DNA from: Chamaelirium japonicum
Lineage: Eukaryota; Streptophyta; Magnoliopsida; Liliales; Melanthiaceae
Length of the DNA: 64,000 nucleotides
NCBI GenBank assembly: GCA_947650365.1
Contig: OX393557.1
Span: 48,746,418-48,810,417, forward strand
Direction: 5' to 3'
Part shown: positions 37,242 through 49,296 of the stretch, one piece after another
Layout of the letters: every line of letters begins with the position of its first letter
Position numbering within the stretch: position 1 is the stretch's first letter
The notes under the pieces: generated by a model
The model's database searches: none
What the model saw: only the letters and a program-made list of their open reading frames with translations
What the model was told of the DNA's origin: nothing
Program-made: the position numbers and the translations under genes

Positions 37242-39025
37242 ATAACTGTTTGCATAGTCGTTGTAGTTTAGCTATTATCAAAACCAATACCTGCAATTAT
37301 AAATCAGTGAATTTAAATAGTATAGGTCAAGTAAGGATAGAACCACACATAAGTGCGTTACCTAAATAAGAGAATCGCAAGTGAAGCTAGATTGAACCTA
37401 AGAGAGTTTGGAAAAAAAATGTTTTGAAAATAATTAATTTATTTTAGAAAGTAAAAATAGAAAATTAATAATTCAAATTAAAATAAACTAGAAGAAAAAT
37501 CCACCTAGGAGAGGGATTGATAAACCATGGTTTGAAGTCAATTTCTCTTGCAATATTACTTTTTATCTGTATTTGAAATTGTAAGTTTTACCATCTCAAA
37601 CGGAAGACTTAGAGTTAAAGTCCACTTTATCTAATTTCATTATATAATAACCTCGCAATCTTAAGAACATAATCCTTCTTATGGTGAAGAAGTACACAAT
37701 GTTCAATTGTGAGAATTTATATAGTGAAAATTAGATAAAAATAATAATAATTTGCATACTTAACCAATGATTAACTATCGGAGTTTGAAGTACCACCCGA
37801 ATCCCAATTGAACGGAAATACGGGTGAGCTTCTTCTCTCTTCAAAATTAAAATCAATTAATTAAGAGGCTTAAACATTAAGCGAGATCGAGAGCAATTTG
37901 CAAGAAAATAAAGCTAGTTATTTACCATGGCATCGAATCCCTCTTCCTGGCGGGCGGGAATTTAGCCAGCCATGGTGTAAGTATGGAAAAAATAATTAAA
38001 GTAAAACATTGAAGATCGTATAAAAATAAAGTGGCAACAGAATTTTATTGAAATAAAGAATAAGATTACACCCGACTTCTTTAGAACCTTTCTTCAGAAA
38101 TTAAAACAATACGCGCACACACAATGAATTGAGTCTGTGTGCGTAGTGTTTTAATTTTTGAAGGAAGGTTCTAAAGTAGTCGGGTGTAATCTTATTCTTT
38201 ATTTTAATATAATTATGTTGCCACTATTTTTATATGCTCTTGTTTTTTTGCAATGTTTTTACTTTAATTATTTTTTCCGTACTTACACCATATTTGGCTA
38301 AATTTCCTCCAGCCAGTAAGAGGGAACCAATGCCATGGTAAATAGCTACCTTTATTTTCTTGCAAATAACTCTCGATCTCGCTTAATGTTTACACCTCTT
38401 AATTAATTAATTTTAATTTTGAAGAGAGAAATTCACCCGTATTTTTGTTCAATTGAGATTCGGGTGATACTTCAAACTCCAACAGTTAATCATTGGTTAA
38501 GTATGCAAACTGTTATTTTTCTTATCTAATTTTCACTATATAAATTCTCACAATTGAACAAGTTGCACTTCTTCACCATAAGAAGGATTTTGTTCATGAG
38601 ATTGCAAAGATATTATATAATAAAATTAGATAAAGTGGACTTTAACTCTAAATCTTACGCTTGAGATAGTAAAACTTCAAATCTCAAGTGTAAATAAAAG
38701 AGAGTAATATTGCAAGAGAAGTTGACTCCGAAACATGGTTTATCAATTCCTCTCTTAGGTGGAATTTTCTTCTAGTTTATTTTAATTTGAATTATTAATT
38801 TTTTACTTTTACTTTCTAAAACAACTTAATTATTTTCAAAACAATTTTTTTTTTCCAAACTCCCTTAGGTTCAATCTAACTTCTCTTGAGATTTCTCTCA
38901 TTTGGGCAACGCACTTACGTGTGGCTCGATCCTTACTTGCCATATACTATTTAAATTCACTGATTTATAATTGCAGGTATTGGTTTTGATAATAGCTAAA
39001 CTACAACGACTATACAAACAGTTAT
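37242..39025. repeat. Near-complete palindrome, arms about 0.88 kb; probable head-to-head LTR-like fossils
   Basis: The left arm (about 37242-38122) and right arm (about 38134-39025) are inverted copies with only scattered differences and a spacer of about 11 bases. Both arms contain CCTGCAATTATAAATCAGTG and, at the centre, AAGATTACACCCGACTTC-type sequence. Just outside the right arm the sequence reads AAATGGTGCCGTTG, like the primer-site side of some Ty3/gypsy (Tat/Athila-type) elements. The arms may thus be two LTR-like sequences facing each other. No gene products; it is a fossil of moderate age judging by arm similarity. Confidence 0.6.
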
Positions 39026-39395
39026 CAAATGGTGCCGTTGAGGACGAGTCTCGTTTACTGCGAAAAAGACATGAAATGATACCCGTCAGTTCTTTTATAG
39101 TAAAAAGCGCCAATTGATTATCAAACTTTATACTTTTCATGTAGATAATGTATGAATGCAAAGTAATATACATATATGTTTGCATGAAAATATGCTATGC
39201 AATGATGAAAAGAAAAATATATGTTTTATATGCATTATAACAGTTTTACGTAAAAGACTGATGATAATATAATAGCTGATTAAGGGGTAAAAATGCAATT
39301 TTCATGACTCAATAAGTACAAACAAACTCAGTGTGGTTTGTGTAACCTATGAGTTAAGACAACATACGCATTCACAACCCATTGAAGACTTCAGC

Positions 39396-42300
39396 CAAGG
39401 ACGGAGCTACATAGTAACCAGGGGGGGCAGCTGCCCCCCCTGGAATTTGATTTTTTTTTTCAATGGGGTATTGAGCCTTCTTTCACTTTGCCCCCCTACT
39501 CCCAGCTCTAATGCCCCCCGCCCCCCTTGCCTTAGCTTGAGGTCACGTAGAACTGTAGAAGGATAAGAAAACAACAACTGCAGTTGTTGGGGGACAACAC
39601 TTAGTGGGACGAAGTTGTTGGGGGACAACACTTAGTGGGACGGGATACTCGCACAGCGACGAAAAATTTGGAACAAAAAACAGTGCCACGTGGTTATTGG
39701 ACACTTGGACGGCCACGATTCCATTACTAATATTACTATATTAGGGTTATTGACTTGTTGGCTTGTTGCTTGCTTTGGTCGATCATACCTAACTAAAAGC
39801 CTCAAACGAACGGCGGCTCCCCTCAACTCCTCAAGGCTCGAGACTCTTCCTTGCCGGGCCGGTTGCCCCTCTTGCTCTGCAAAAAGAGGTGAGAGAGACG
39901 GAGATGGGAGACAGCCCGACGGGAGACGAAAACCCATCACCCATGGCCATGAGTCCATGACCCATGGAGTTCGGATCTCCTCTAGTCGGTCGACCCGGGC
40001 GGCCCCGGTCGATGGGCATCATGGGCCCAGCGCTCATCATAATTCACAACTGCAAGTTTGCAAGGAGTCGGGCTGGAGTACTAATGTACGATTCACTTCG
40101 GGTCTCCTGCCATCGTGTTGTTGTGATGCGCATGAGCGCGCCCACCGACCGGGGCCACCGACTGTCCGACTGGAGCCTGGAGGAGATCCGAACTCTCACC
40201 CATGGGCCATAGGTGGCCTCCAATGTTTTTTTTTTCCCATTCAATACATCTTGAATACAAAAGCATATGTTTTTAATTTCTTTAATTGGGTATCACATAG
40301 ATTAAAAGGGAAAGTAGTTTTAGTTTGTTGTTAATATTTTTTTTTATGAATTCTGAATCTTTGATACAGATTTTGTGTGTTCTTTAACTGGATTGTGGCT
40401 CTCAGTGATTCAGTCCCCACCAATCTATCCATCAGGTTCTTTCTCTCTCTCTCCCTCTCAATTCAATTAGATATAATAAATATACTTTATGAATTCATGC
40501 ATTGCTTTCTTTATTTTATTTTTTATCCTTGTGTGGTTTGATTGGAAAGGTCAAATCACTATTTATAATTTTTTAATATTGTTCTATAGATCCCATGCAA
40601 ATTTTTTTAATCTAGTTGTTATATTTGGCATAAAGAATTGTCTCCCTTCTAATTCATCACTATAAAGGGCAGTGGTGGATCTAGAAACTCCATAATTTAA
40701 AATTTTGGAGGGTCCATGTATAAAGAATTTTTTTGAAATTTTTTCAAGACCTAAAAGGGCCCTCTAGGAATTTTGCCAACTTTGGGGGGGGGCATGGCCC
40801 CCCTTGGCTCTGCGGCTTCTGCCCCTGATAATGGGTCTCTTTGAGAACTATTTTCAAAAATGATGTAGTATATTAACCTTATTAGATATGGTTACATGAA
40901 TGAAAAATACTAAGAATAATATAGTGATTAAGAATGAGAGATTTGTTAACTCGTGTATTGAGATTAATGTATGCTTATATAATCTAAATTTTTATCTTAT
41001 TGATTTGTTCTATTATATTTTTTGAATCAGTTATGGATAAGTTTCTTAAAAGGAAGTCAGTGACTGATTTACAACCCTCTACACGGGAAAAAATTCATCA
41101 AGATTATATTGAGTCTACATCAAATACAAGTTATGATGCCGAAGTTAATTTAGCAGATCTTCCTGCAGATCCAGGGTTACGAATTCATATTTCAGATTAT
41201 CATCCCAATAATCGTGACAAAGTCCGAAGGGCATACTTACAGAAGGGCCCGTGTCAACCTCGTAACCATAATTTCCCCCAAACAGAATGTGGTCAAGCGT
41301 TACGACGGTTTAACCCAACATGGTTTAATGAATTTGGTAGTTGGTTGGAGTACAGTGTAGCAAAAGATGCAGTTTTCTGTCTATGTTGCTATTTATTTAG
41401 ACCTGATCATAGAGAGCAAGGCGGTGGCGACTCTTTTGTGATGGAAGGATTCAAAAATTGAAAAAAAAAAAAAGAAATTTCTAGCACATGTTGGAGGACC
41501 TAACAGCGTTCATAACCAAGCATACAAGGCGTGTGAAGCTCTAATGAATCAAAAAAAACACATTCAGACATTTTTCTCGAAACAATCCAGACCAAGCTCG
41601 AAGAGATTATCGGCTCCGTTTGACTGCATCAATTGATTGTATTCGATTTCTTTTACGGCAAGGATTAGCTTTTCGTGGAAATGATGAATCTAAAGGCTCG
41701 AGTAATCAAGGAAATTTTCTTGAACTTCTACAATTTCTTGCTGACCATAATGAAGATGTAAAAAGAGTTGTTTTGCAAAATGCACCTGAAAATCTGAAAA
41801 TGATTGCACCAGATATTCAGAAAGATATTGTAAGTGCAGCTGCAGCGGAAACCACCAAAATTATTATTAACAAAATTGGTGATACTTTTTTTGCCATTTT
41901 GGTTGATAAATCTCGCGATATATCTACCAAAGAACAAATGACGGTTGCTTTGCGATATGTGAACGGTCGGGGATATGTAATTGAGCGATTTCTGGGTATT
42001 GTACATGTCAGTGAAACTTCTGCCATATCACTCAAAACAGCAATCGAGGAACTATTTTCTTTGAATGGACTAAGTATTTCTAAACTACGCGGGCAAGGTT
42101 ATGATGGGGCTAGTAACATGCGGGGAGAGTTTAATGGCCTTAAAACGCTTATCATGAATGAAAATGAATCTGCGTATTACGTTCATTGTTTTGCACATCA
42201 ATTTCAGTTAGCACTTGTCGCTGTTGCGAAAAATCATGTTCAAATTGTCTTTTTCTTCACCTTGGTATCAAGTGTTACAAATATTGTAGGAGCCTCTTGC

Positions 42301-43619
42301 AAGCGTCGCGACATTCTTCGAAAAAAACAAACTGATAAGGTTATTGAAGCATTGAAGACCGGTGGACTTTCAAGTGGTCAGGACATGAACCAGGAGACTA
42401 GTCTCAAACGGGCGGGCGATACACGTTGGGGTTCTCATTATGGTTCATTGATGAACTTGATTGTTATGTTTTCCTCAGTGGTTGAGATGCTTGAGATTAT
42501 CGTTGAAGATGGTTCAAACTCAGAACACAGAGCTGAAGCTTCTTCTTTATCAGAGGCGATTCAATCATATAATTTTATATTTACTCTTTATTTGATGAAA
42601 AATATATTAGGAAGTATTGATGATTTATCAAAGGAATTGCAACAAAAAGATCAAGATATTGTGAATGCCATGGCCCTAGTTAAGGTGTCCAAGCAGCGAT
42701 TGCAAAATATGAGAGATAATGAATGATATTCTTTCCTCTCTGATGTTTCTTTATTTTGTGTCAGACAAAATATCAGCATTCCTAATATGGATGATAAGTT
42801 TATAGGTCGGAGGAAATCACGACGCAGAGCTGAAGAAATAACAAATTTCCATAATTATCGTGTCGAATTATTTTACTCCACCATAGATATGCAGCTTCAG
42901 GAGCTCAATAATCGTTTTACCGAGGTGAACACTGAATTACTTCTTTGTGTTGCATGTTTGAATCCAAGTGATTCATTTCGCACTTTTGAGAAACAAAAAT
43001 TAATTCGTCTTACTGAGTTTTATCCTACTGAATTTTCGCTTGTGGATCTTATGGTACTAGACAATCAGCTCGAGACTTACATTATTGATATGCACTCCAA
43101 CTGTGAGTTTTCAAAACTGAAAGGAATTAACGATCTTGCTGAGAAGATGGTCGAAACAAAAAAAAGATATATTATATCCGCTAGTTTATTTGCTCGTGAC
43201 ACTTGCACTAATCCTACCAGTTGCTACAGCTACCGTTGAAAGGGCTTTTTCAGCTATGAAGATTGTGAAAAATCGATTACGCAATCGAATGGGGGATGAA
43301 TGGATGAATGATTGCGTAGTCATATACATCGAGAAAGATATATTCAATAGCATCAACAATGAGGTGATCATACAACGGTTCCAGAATATGAAAAACCGTC
43401 GAGGACAATTGTAACCATTTTTTACGGTAATGAAGCAGCTTTATAGTAATAACAATGGTAATTGATGTATTCAAATTTTAAATATCAACATCGCTCGATA
43501 AATTTTGTTTTTATCCTTTGTCTTATCTAAAAAAATACAAATTCTTATTGACATTGTCGCTTGAAAATTTATATTACTATCTTTGCCCCCCCTACAAGAA
43601 AATCCTAGCTCCGTCCCTG
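39396..43619 (+). mobile_element. Whole-length hAT transposon, DUF4371 type
   Basis: Terminal inverted repeats CAAGGACGGAGCTA (left) and CAGGGACGGAGCTAG (right, other strand) are flanked by a perfect 8-bp direct repeat ACTTCAGC (39388-39395 and 43620-43627), diagnostic of hAT insertion. Length is 4224 bp. Subterminal (C)n/(G)n-rich sequence lies at both ends (about 39420-39530, 43585-43595). The 1.6 kb before the transposase is non-coding. The transposase gene is broken, so the copy is dead without help in trans. Confidence 0.92.
41033..43414 (+). pseudogene. hAT transposase, TTF-finger/DUF4371 type, broken
   Basis: The start MDKFLKRKSV at 41033 follows an acceptor-like TTTGAATCAG. In order: an N-terminal zinc-finger-like region (FCLCCYLF), DUF4371 with the catalytic Asp regions (FFAILVDKSRDIS and GQGYDGASNM), CFAHQFQLAL, RWGSHY, and the C-terminal hAT dimerisation domain (ATVERAFSAMKIVKNRLR, then WMNDCVVIYIEKD). 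The reading frame is disrupted by TGA at 41459-41461 and at 42724-42726, both where the family has Trp, and by shifts near the A-runs at 41462-41474 and about 43155-43165 and between 41550 and 41620. The family is sometimes annotated as zinc finger MYM-type protein 1-like. Relationship is certain, activity excluded. Confidence 0.88.
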
Positions 43620-43710
43620 ACTTCAGCAATATAGCACAGTATTGGCTTAGCAGTACAACTCAGTATCAACTCAGAAGTCAGATCATACTGCTTAGCCTGC
43701 ACACCCACAG

Positions 43711-44045
43711 GAGTGACGGTGGTGTGGTTTAAAACCAAAAACCGTGGTGAACAGCACCGCATGGTGCGGTTTTGGCTTGCCAAAATATAACACCGTCGCG
43801 ATGTGGTGCGATTTCGCTTTTCGATTTCGGTGTAGCGGTGTGGTTTCGATTTTGCCCAAAACCACACCATTTAGACTATTATAATGATAATCTGTGGTGC
43901 ACTACACCACATCACATAGTAAGGTGCAGTTTTGGTTTTACATAATGGTACACTGTCGCGGTGCGGTTTCGATGTGCCAATTCGGTGTTGCGGTGCGACT
44001 TCGGTTTTGCCCAAAACCACACCGAAACCGCACTGTTGCCATCCC
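43711..44045. repeat. MITE-like repeat rich in GGTGCGGTTT
   Basis: A 335-bp tract with repeated GGTGTGGTTT, GGTGCGGTTTTGG and their complements CCAAAACCACACC, beginning near GACGGTGGTGTGGTTT and ending near CCGAAACCGCACTGTTGCC. It folds back at several scales. No reading frame of interest; superfamily unknown. Confidence 0.5.
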
Positions 44046-44165
44046 ACACACACTCGCATCGCATGTCTCATGTTGCATATCCAATAGGTGTAAAGGGTTG
44101 TGTATTTTGGTTTGCAAAACCGTTTTACTCGATTTGCATGCGATTTTATCGATTTGACATTTACA

Positions 44166-44336
44166 CTTTTCAAGGTTCATGTCTAATTAAATATTATTTT
44201 CACGGTTTTCGAGGTTCGTGCGTTTTCAAAATGTTTTTCTATTAAAAATCCTTTTCAAGGTTCATGTCTAATTAAATATTATTTTCACGGTTTTCGAGGT
44301 TCGTGCGTTTTCAAAATGTTTTTCTATTAAAAATCC
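44166..44336. repeat. Perfect tandem duplication, 85-bp unit
   Basis: The segment beginning CTTTTCAAGGTTCATGTC at 44166 is repeated immediately at 44251 with no visible difference over the unit, which ends AAAAATC. The identity points to a recent duplication. Confidence 0.9.
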
Positions 44337-44736
44337 TAATTTGACGATGTTCTCGGAGTTCCCAGATTGTTAAAATGACATTTTGACGGATTTACGATTT
44401 TACTCTTAAAACGACCCAGCAGCTTGGTATGTCCCAAATTGGCTTAGGATTGGGATTGCCTACCCTCCCTGTGCGGTCCAGACAGAAATCTCACAGACCG
44501 GACCAAAATTGGGCTAAGGCAGATAATTGCCTACGGCCCTACATGGGTGCGAACTCGGGTGAAGACCGTTTTGGGCAATGTAGGGGAAAATTACGGTTAT
44601 CGTACGATCTCCCTCCAACAGTTGATCGAGGGTTGAATTGTCTGTTGAGCTGTCACGCAGACACTGTTGAATATAGAGAGAAAAAGAGAGTTGACACGAG
44701 ATATGTTGACAAAGTTCGACCGAAGTTTATGTCTCA
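44337..44736. other. Intergenic, nothing recognised
   Basis: No supported gene or repeat boundary. The stretch abuts the truncated end of the second gypsy element. Confidence 0.45.
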
Positions 44737-46071
44737 TTAAGGGTGAGCCAATGGTTTGACTTTCCACTGCGTGCTCCTGACTATCGCTTCATTGATTAAA
44801 TTGGTGGTGCAACCTCCATCTATCAAGCCACAAAGATCCATACCATTGACAGTACAGACTGTTCGGAACAGCTCGAACCTCTGGTTCTTGCAATGTGGCT
44901 TTGGGGGTCCTCCACAGAGCTCGTGGGGAAGTAACGCTTTAGGTGCATGTGGTGGAGACTGGTGAATAACCAATAGTGGCGCAGTCACGTCATCTCCCTC
45001 CAGGACTAACTCATTGAAGTGTTCGCACTCAGACTCATGACTATCCTCTTCATTATCCGCAAGATTTGTCTGTGGTGTGAATTGACGTCGAGGACAATCG
45101 GTTGACTTGTGACCCGGCTGGTTGCACTTGAAACACTTTATCATGTTCGGGTTGGGTCCTAAAACTGCTTAACCCTTTTCAGTGGGTGTAGGAACTGTAC
45201 CAGCTACAGGAGAAGGTCCAGGGAGTGGTCTATTAACAGATCCGGATGGTGCCCTAGTATTGTCATATCGTCGGGACGCAGATCGGGAATGGTGGGACTC
45301 AACTTTCTTAGCCCGACGGTGGGCATCACTGACCTGATACAAGTCGTGAAGGGACACCACCTTTTGAATGGAGGGCTTAAGACCATTGACATACCTAGTG
45401 ACGCTCTGCTCTTCATCTTCATGCAGATCATTGCGAGCTTGGAGCTTGTAGAACTCATTGGTGTAATCATCCACCGATTTGTGCTCTTGTCGCAGGTTTT
45501 GGAATTTCTGGAACACACTTTGTTTGAAATCAGAAGGGAGGAACTGCTGTTGCATTTTTCCCCTCATGTGTGTCCAAGTGGAAATTTTATCTTTTCCCTT
45601 TCTACCCCTAGTGGTCTGCAACTGTTTCCACCAAATCAGTGCATGACCTTTCAGTTTGAGGCTAACAAACTTGACTTGTTTGTCGCGGGGGATTTCCTTC
45701 CACTCAAAATATTGGTCGATTCTCTCGGCCCACTCAAGGAACTCTTCAGGATCCATCCTACCTTCGAACTCAGGAATTTCGATTTTAATACCCTGATCCC
45801 AGCCCCAATGGGATTTCGTTTTCCTATGAGTTTTTCTACTTCGCCTATCAGATCCATCAGAGGAACGGACGCTATCACCTCCTGACTCTAGATCTAACTC
45901 ACTACGCTCTGGAGACGCTCTAGTCCTGTGCTCTCGATGGGGTCGAGGTGGATTTTGGGAATTGGTGAAGGCTAAGGTCAAGGCTTCGATCTGGGTCTGA
46001 AGTCTATCCATGTGTTCTTGTTGCCTGATGAAGGCATCTTGCCAAGTGTGGGGTGGGGAAGGTCCAGCCAT
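44737..46071 (-). pseudogene. Ty3/gypsy gag with zinc knuckle and start of protease
   Basis: The minus-strand frame begins MAGPSPPHTWQDAFIRQQEH at 46071. It holds the retrotransposon gag core (PEFEGRMDPEEFLEWAERID, then HALIWWKQL and KQSVFQKFQNLRQEHKSVDD), a basic serine/proline-rich tail, then a CCHC knuckle (CFKCNQPGHKSTDC) and a protease-like segment (LCGLIDGGCTTNLIN). It is typical of plant Ty3/gypsy gag-pro and belongs to the truncated element described above. Confidence 0.85.
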
Positions 46072-46298
46072 TATGGATTCTCTAGCAGATGCTATCGAGT
46101 CACCTCAGAGAGAGAAAGGGGTGATCCTAATATGGATGCGCTCACGCGATGCTAGTTTCCTAATTAATGCAAGGACACAAACTAAAATGAAAAGAAGAAG
46201 AAAAAAAAAAAATTCAGCAAGCACGCGATGATGCAAACGATGCAAGAGGACCGGCCGTTGCGTAAGAACGTGACGACTAGTGCGCTCTGATACCAACT

Positions 46299-47500
46299 TG
46301 ATGGGATGTGAATGCTTACAGAAACCCAAGTGCTGAATTTAAACAATTAAATACATAAATTCTGCGCGTATGAATCAAATTTCAGCAAAGCCTATGGCCA
46401 CGGATCATCATTCATTCATGCCCAAACAGATTTAATTCAACGAAATAAATAAAACTGACAAGATAATAATTAATTTCAGATTCTAATAAACGATCCCAGC
46501 AACAAAGCCTAACATAACATCAAATAAATAAGCCAAAGTATCAAAGAACAAGCATAGATCTAAGCGACAAAATCCTAATGGATGAAATTCTTCAGAAGCC
46601 AATGATTTTGGAAACCCTAATGGAAATTCAGCAATAGGCCGGTTGGAAAGGAAGATTTATCACACGAAAGTATCGAAGGACGACTCAAACCGTGTTGTGG
46701 TCAATGTCGGCCGCTATCAGAGGCTCCGTTGTTGCAGATGAAAGGGCGGAAGAGGAGGCGTGGTCCAGAAGAAAGGTTGAAGAAGCCGAGATGAGTTGAT
46801 CTTTGAAGATGAAGGATCTCCGCGTCGATCTCCCGCGAAGTCGTAGACGAAGGCGTGGTGACGAGGTAGAAGCTTGCGGAGGGAAGAAGAAGACTGGATG
46901 CAGGATGATTCTTCGGAAGATACTTCGAACAAGCGATCTCGCTTCTCCGTCTAGGGTTTCAATTCAATTCATCGTCCCTTCATCAATTAGGGTTTTCAAG
47001 ATTTATAAAGGGTGAAACAACAAAGAAACACAAAAAAGGAAAGAAAGAGAGAGAGACGTGCGGGAAGAGAGAGGGGGGGACGCGAGCACGCTTCCCAAGG
47101 CGTGCCCGGGCGGGTGTGTCCGCGGGAAAGGGAGGCCGGCCGCGTGAGGGGGTTCGGTTGGCTAGGGTTTAGGGTTTAATCTCCCTTTGAATCTCATCCA
47201 TTGAGATTTAAGTCGTCTTATGATCCTACGGCTAAAAACCTAACATAGAAACGAGTCAGTTCGGCATCTGTGCTCGAACCGGATGCGAACATGGCTCGCA
47301 CCTACCCAAACCAGAAATAAAAACATAAATAAGTCCAGATCCGTCAGTCGGATCGACAGGAAATAAAAATCAAAGTCATAGATCATCGAATGAGCTTTCC
47401 ACTGATGCAGACAGATTGGCGATCGGCTTCCTGGATCTCCGGAGGGGATGAGAATACGCCATCAGCTGTGAAAATCTGCATGTAGAGCTCGTCTGCATCA
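46299..47500 (-). repeat. LTR of the second Ty3/gypsy element
   Basis: It opens with TGATG three bases beyond the primer site and closes with CATCA at 47500, a 5-base perfect inverted terminus, giving 1202 bp. A minus-strand TATA-like TTTATAAAT lies at about 46999-47007, after which CCCTAATTGATG and a long AT-rich U5 follow. The 3' partner is absent. Confidence 0.7.
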
Positions 47501-48008
47501 AAATTTGTTGCTACGGCTTAACGGTCCTACCACAGGGATCTGGGGGTGACAAATTCTTAGAGGGCTCCCACCGTTGTGGATTCGGTGGGATTGAACCCTT
47601 GAGTCCATCCTTTGCTGAAGAGTGGCTGGTGCTTCATGTGGATTGAGTGCTCGCAAGGGTGTGAAGCTAACAGTGTTTATGAGCCAAGATGAAAAGGACA
47701 AGCATTTTATGCAAAGGAGGTTGCGAGGGATTGCGTGCAACAATTGCAGTGTGTCGGGTCGAGTAGCTCGTGGAAGGCCTATTCGTGTAAAACGTCAGGA
47801 TTGGACTGTGAATCTCCGTATATCTTACCGGGGTAACTCTCTAGAGTCTAATACCCTTTATTTTTTAGTGGATCACTTGCACCTCCGGGATCACAGTCCC
47901 GGCATATTTTTTTTCCTTCGAAGTTTTCAGGTAAAAAAATTGACTACGTTCTTTTCTATTCTACTTAGTCATGAATATTTATTTCCTTAGCACGTAGCTG
48001 GCTCCTAG
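47501..48008 (+). other. Intergenic; unrecognised open frame at 47622-47990
   Basis: A plus-strand frame of 122 codons begins MAGASCGLSARKGVKLTVFM and contains a basic, Cys-bearing segment (RRLRGIACNNCSVSGRVARG). Its composition is more protein-like than the flanks, but it has no start context or domain that I recognise, and its end runs into a T-rich stretch. It may be an old exon or a repeat fragment interrupted downstream by the hAT insertion. Confidence 0.25.
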
Positions 48009-48588
48009 GTCCTCACCTATGAAGCACGAGTACTCGGATCAGAGCACGTACCAGCACCGGGTACGTACCAGGTACGGGTACGGCGATTCCCGTACCCAGT
48101 ACACCGGTTTGAATCGAGTACGGGACGTATGGGTGGTACGGATCGGGTACTCCACCCGGTACATTTGTAGTACGTATTTAAAAAAAAAAATTATAAAGAG
48201 GTAAGTTTCGGCACTGTCGGGTAAGGGCCCGAAAGAGAGGAAACCAAGAAGAGAGAGGGATCGGGAAGAGAGGGCAATCTGGGAAGAGAGAGGGATCCGG
48301 GAAGCCCTCTTCTTCCTCCTCCCCCTCCGGCAGCCGCCGTCGTCGTCTCGCAGTCGTCGTCGTAGTCTCGGTGCAGTCGTCGTCGTTGCCTCGCCGGTGC
48401 AGCCATCGTCGTCGCCTCGCCGCGCCTCCGTCGCCACCTCGGAGGTAAGATCCCGCCATCCCGGACGGGCCGGACCTCCCCCCCCCCCTCCCCCCCTCCG
48501 ACGCAGTGGCGCTCAAACCCTAACCCGCTCTCCCCTTTTCTTTTTTTTTTCCCAGGGTGTCGGCCCGACCCGACCCGAAAGCCTGAGG

Positions 48589-49120
48589 GCTGAGTGTAAT
48601 ATAGTAGTCTATATTACACTCAGCCCCCTGAAGTTTATTTCGTTCCAAATTGGTCCCTAATGTTTGAAATGTTTGCACAATACCCCTTTTGGTTTTTTCT
48701 TTTTTTCCAGGGTGTCAGCCCGACCCGACCCGACGGCTTGAGTGTAATATAGATTGTCTATATTACACTCAGCCCCCTGAAGTGTATTTTGTTCCAAATT
48801 GGTCCCTAATGTTTGAAATGTTTGCACAATACCCCTTTTTTTTCCAGTGAAGGCCTGCGTGGCTGAGTTTAATATAGACTCTATATTACACTCAGCCCCC
48901 TGAAACTTATTTTGTTCCAAATTGGTCCCTAATGTTTGAAATGTTTGCACAATTCCCCTTTTGGGTTTGTTTTTTTTTTCCCAAGGTGTCGGCCCGACCC
49001 GACCCGACGGCCTGAGTGTAATATAGATAGTCTATATTACACTCAGCCCCCTGAAGTGTATTTTGTTCCAAATTGCTCCCTAATGTTTGAAATGTTTGCA
49101 CAATACCCCTTTTGGGCCTT
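48589..49120. repeat. Four tandem units in the hAT 5' region, each with a palindrome
   Basis: Units begin at about 48589, 48741, 48868 and 49013 (spacing 127-152 bp). Each carries a near-palindrome (AGTGTAATATAGA, a short loop, TCTATATTACACT), then CAGCCCCCTGAAGT, CCAAATTGGTCCCTAATG and GTTTGCACAATACCCC. Three of the four units are preceded by GTCGGCCCGACCCGACCCGA or a close form. The array precedes the transposase start by about 180 bp. Confidence 0.8.
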
Positions 49121-49296
49121 TTGCCTATACAGTATACTAATACTATACATCCATCTTTTTTTTTGAGATAATTTCATATTTCATTGTGTCATTTGTGAAT
49201 TCGGGTGAGTGTTTGGGTTTTTTTTTAAGTTTATTGATGAATTGAGTAATAAATAATGATTGTAAATTGTGGCAATTGTTGTAACTTGCAGGATAA

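Larger units (their letters stand above)
44737..47500 (-). mobile_element. Second Ty3/gypsy element, truncated and broken
   Basis: Minus-strand fossil with one LTR (46299-47500), a primer site of the initiator-tRNA-Met type (46284-46295, TGGTATCAGAGC), a gag frame (45169-46071) and, further on, a CCHC knuckle and the start of the protease (down to about 44737). RT, RNase H, integrase and the other LTR are missing. It is broken, with at least one break besides the truncation. It differs from the element at the window start in gag and LTR. Age cannot be estimated from one LTR. Confidence 0.88.

Noticed and set aside
39690-40334. 214-codon plus-strand frame inside the first hAT
   Set aside because: No domain and it lies in the GC-rich non-coding part before the transposase; several frames are open there by composition.
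45289-45885. 198-codon plus-strand frame
   Set aside because: It is antisense to the gypsy gag frame at 45169-46071.
48657-49101. Repeated minus-strand frames (MQTFQTLGTNLEQN)
   Set aside because: They are translations of the tandem array in the hAT 5' region.
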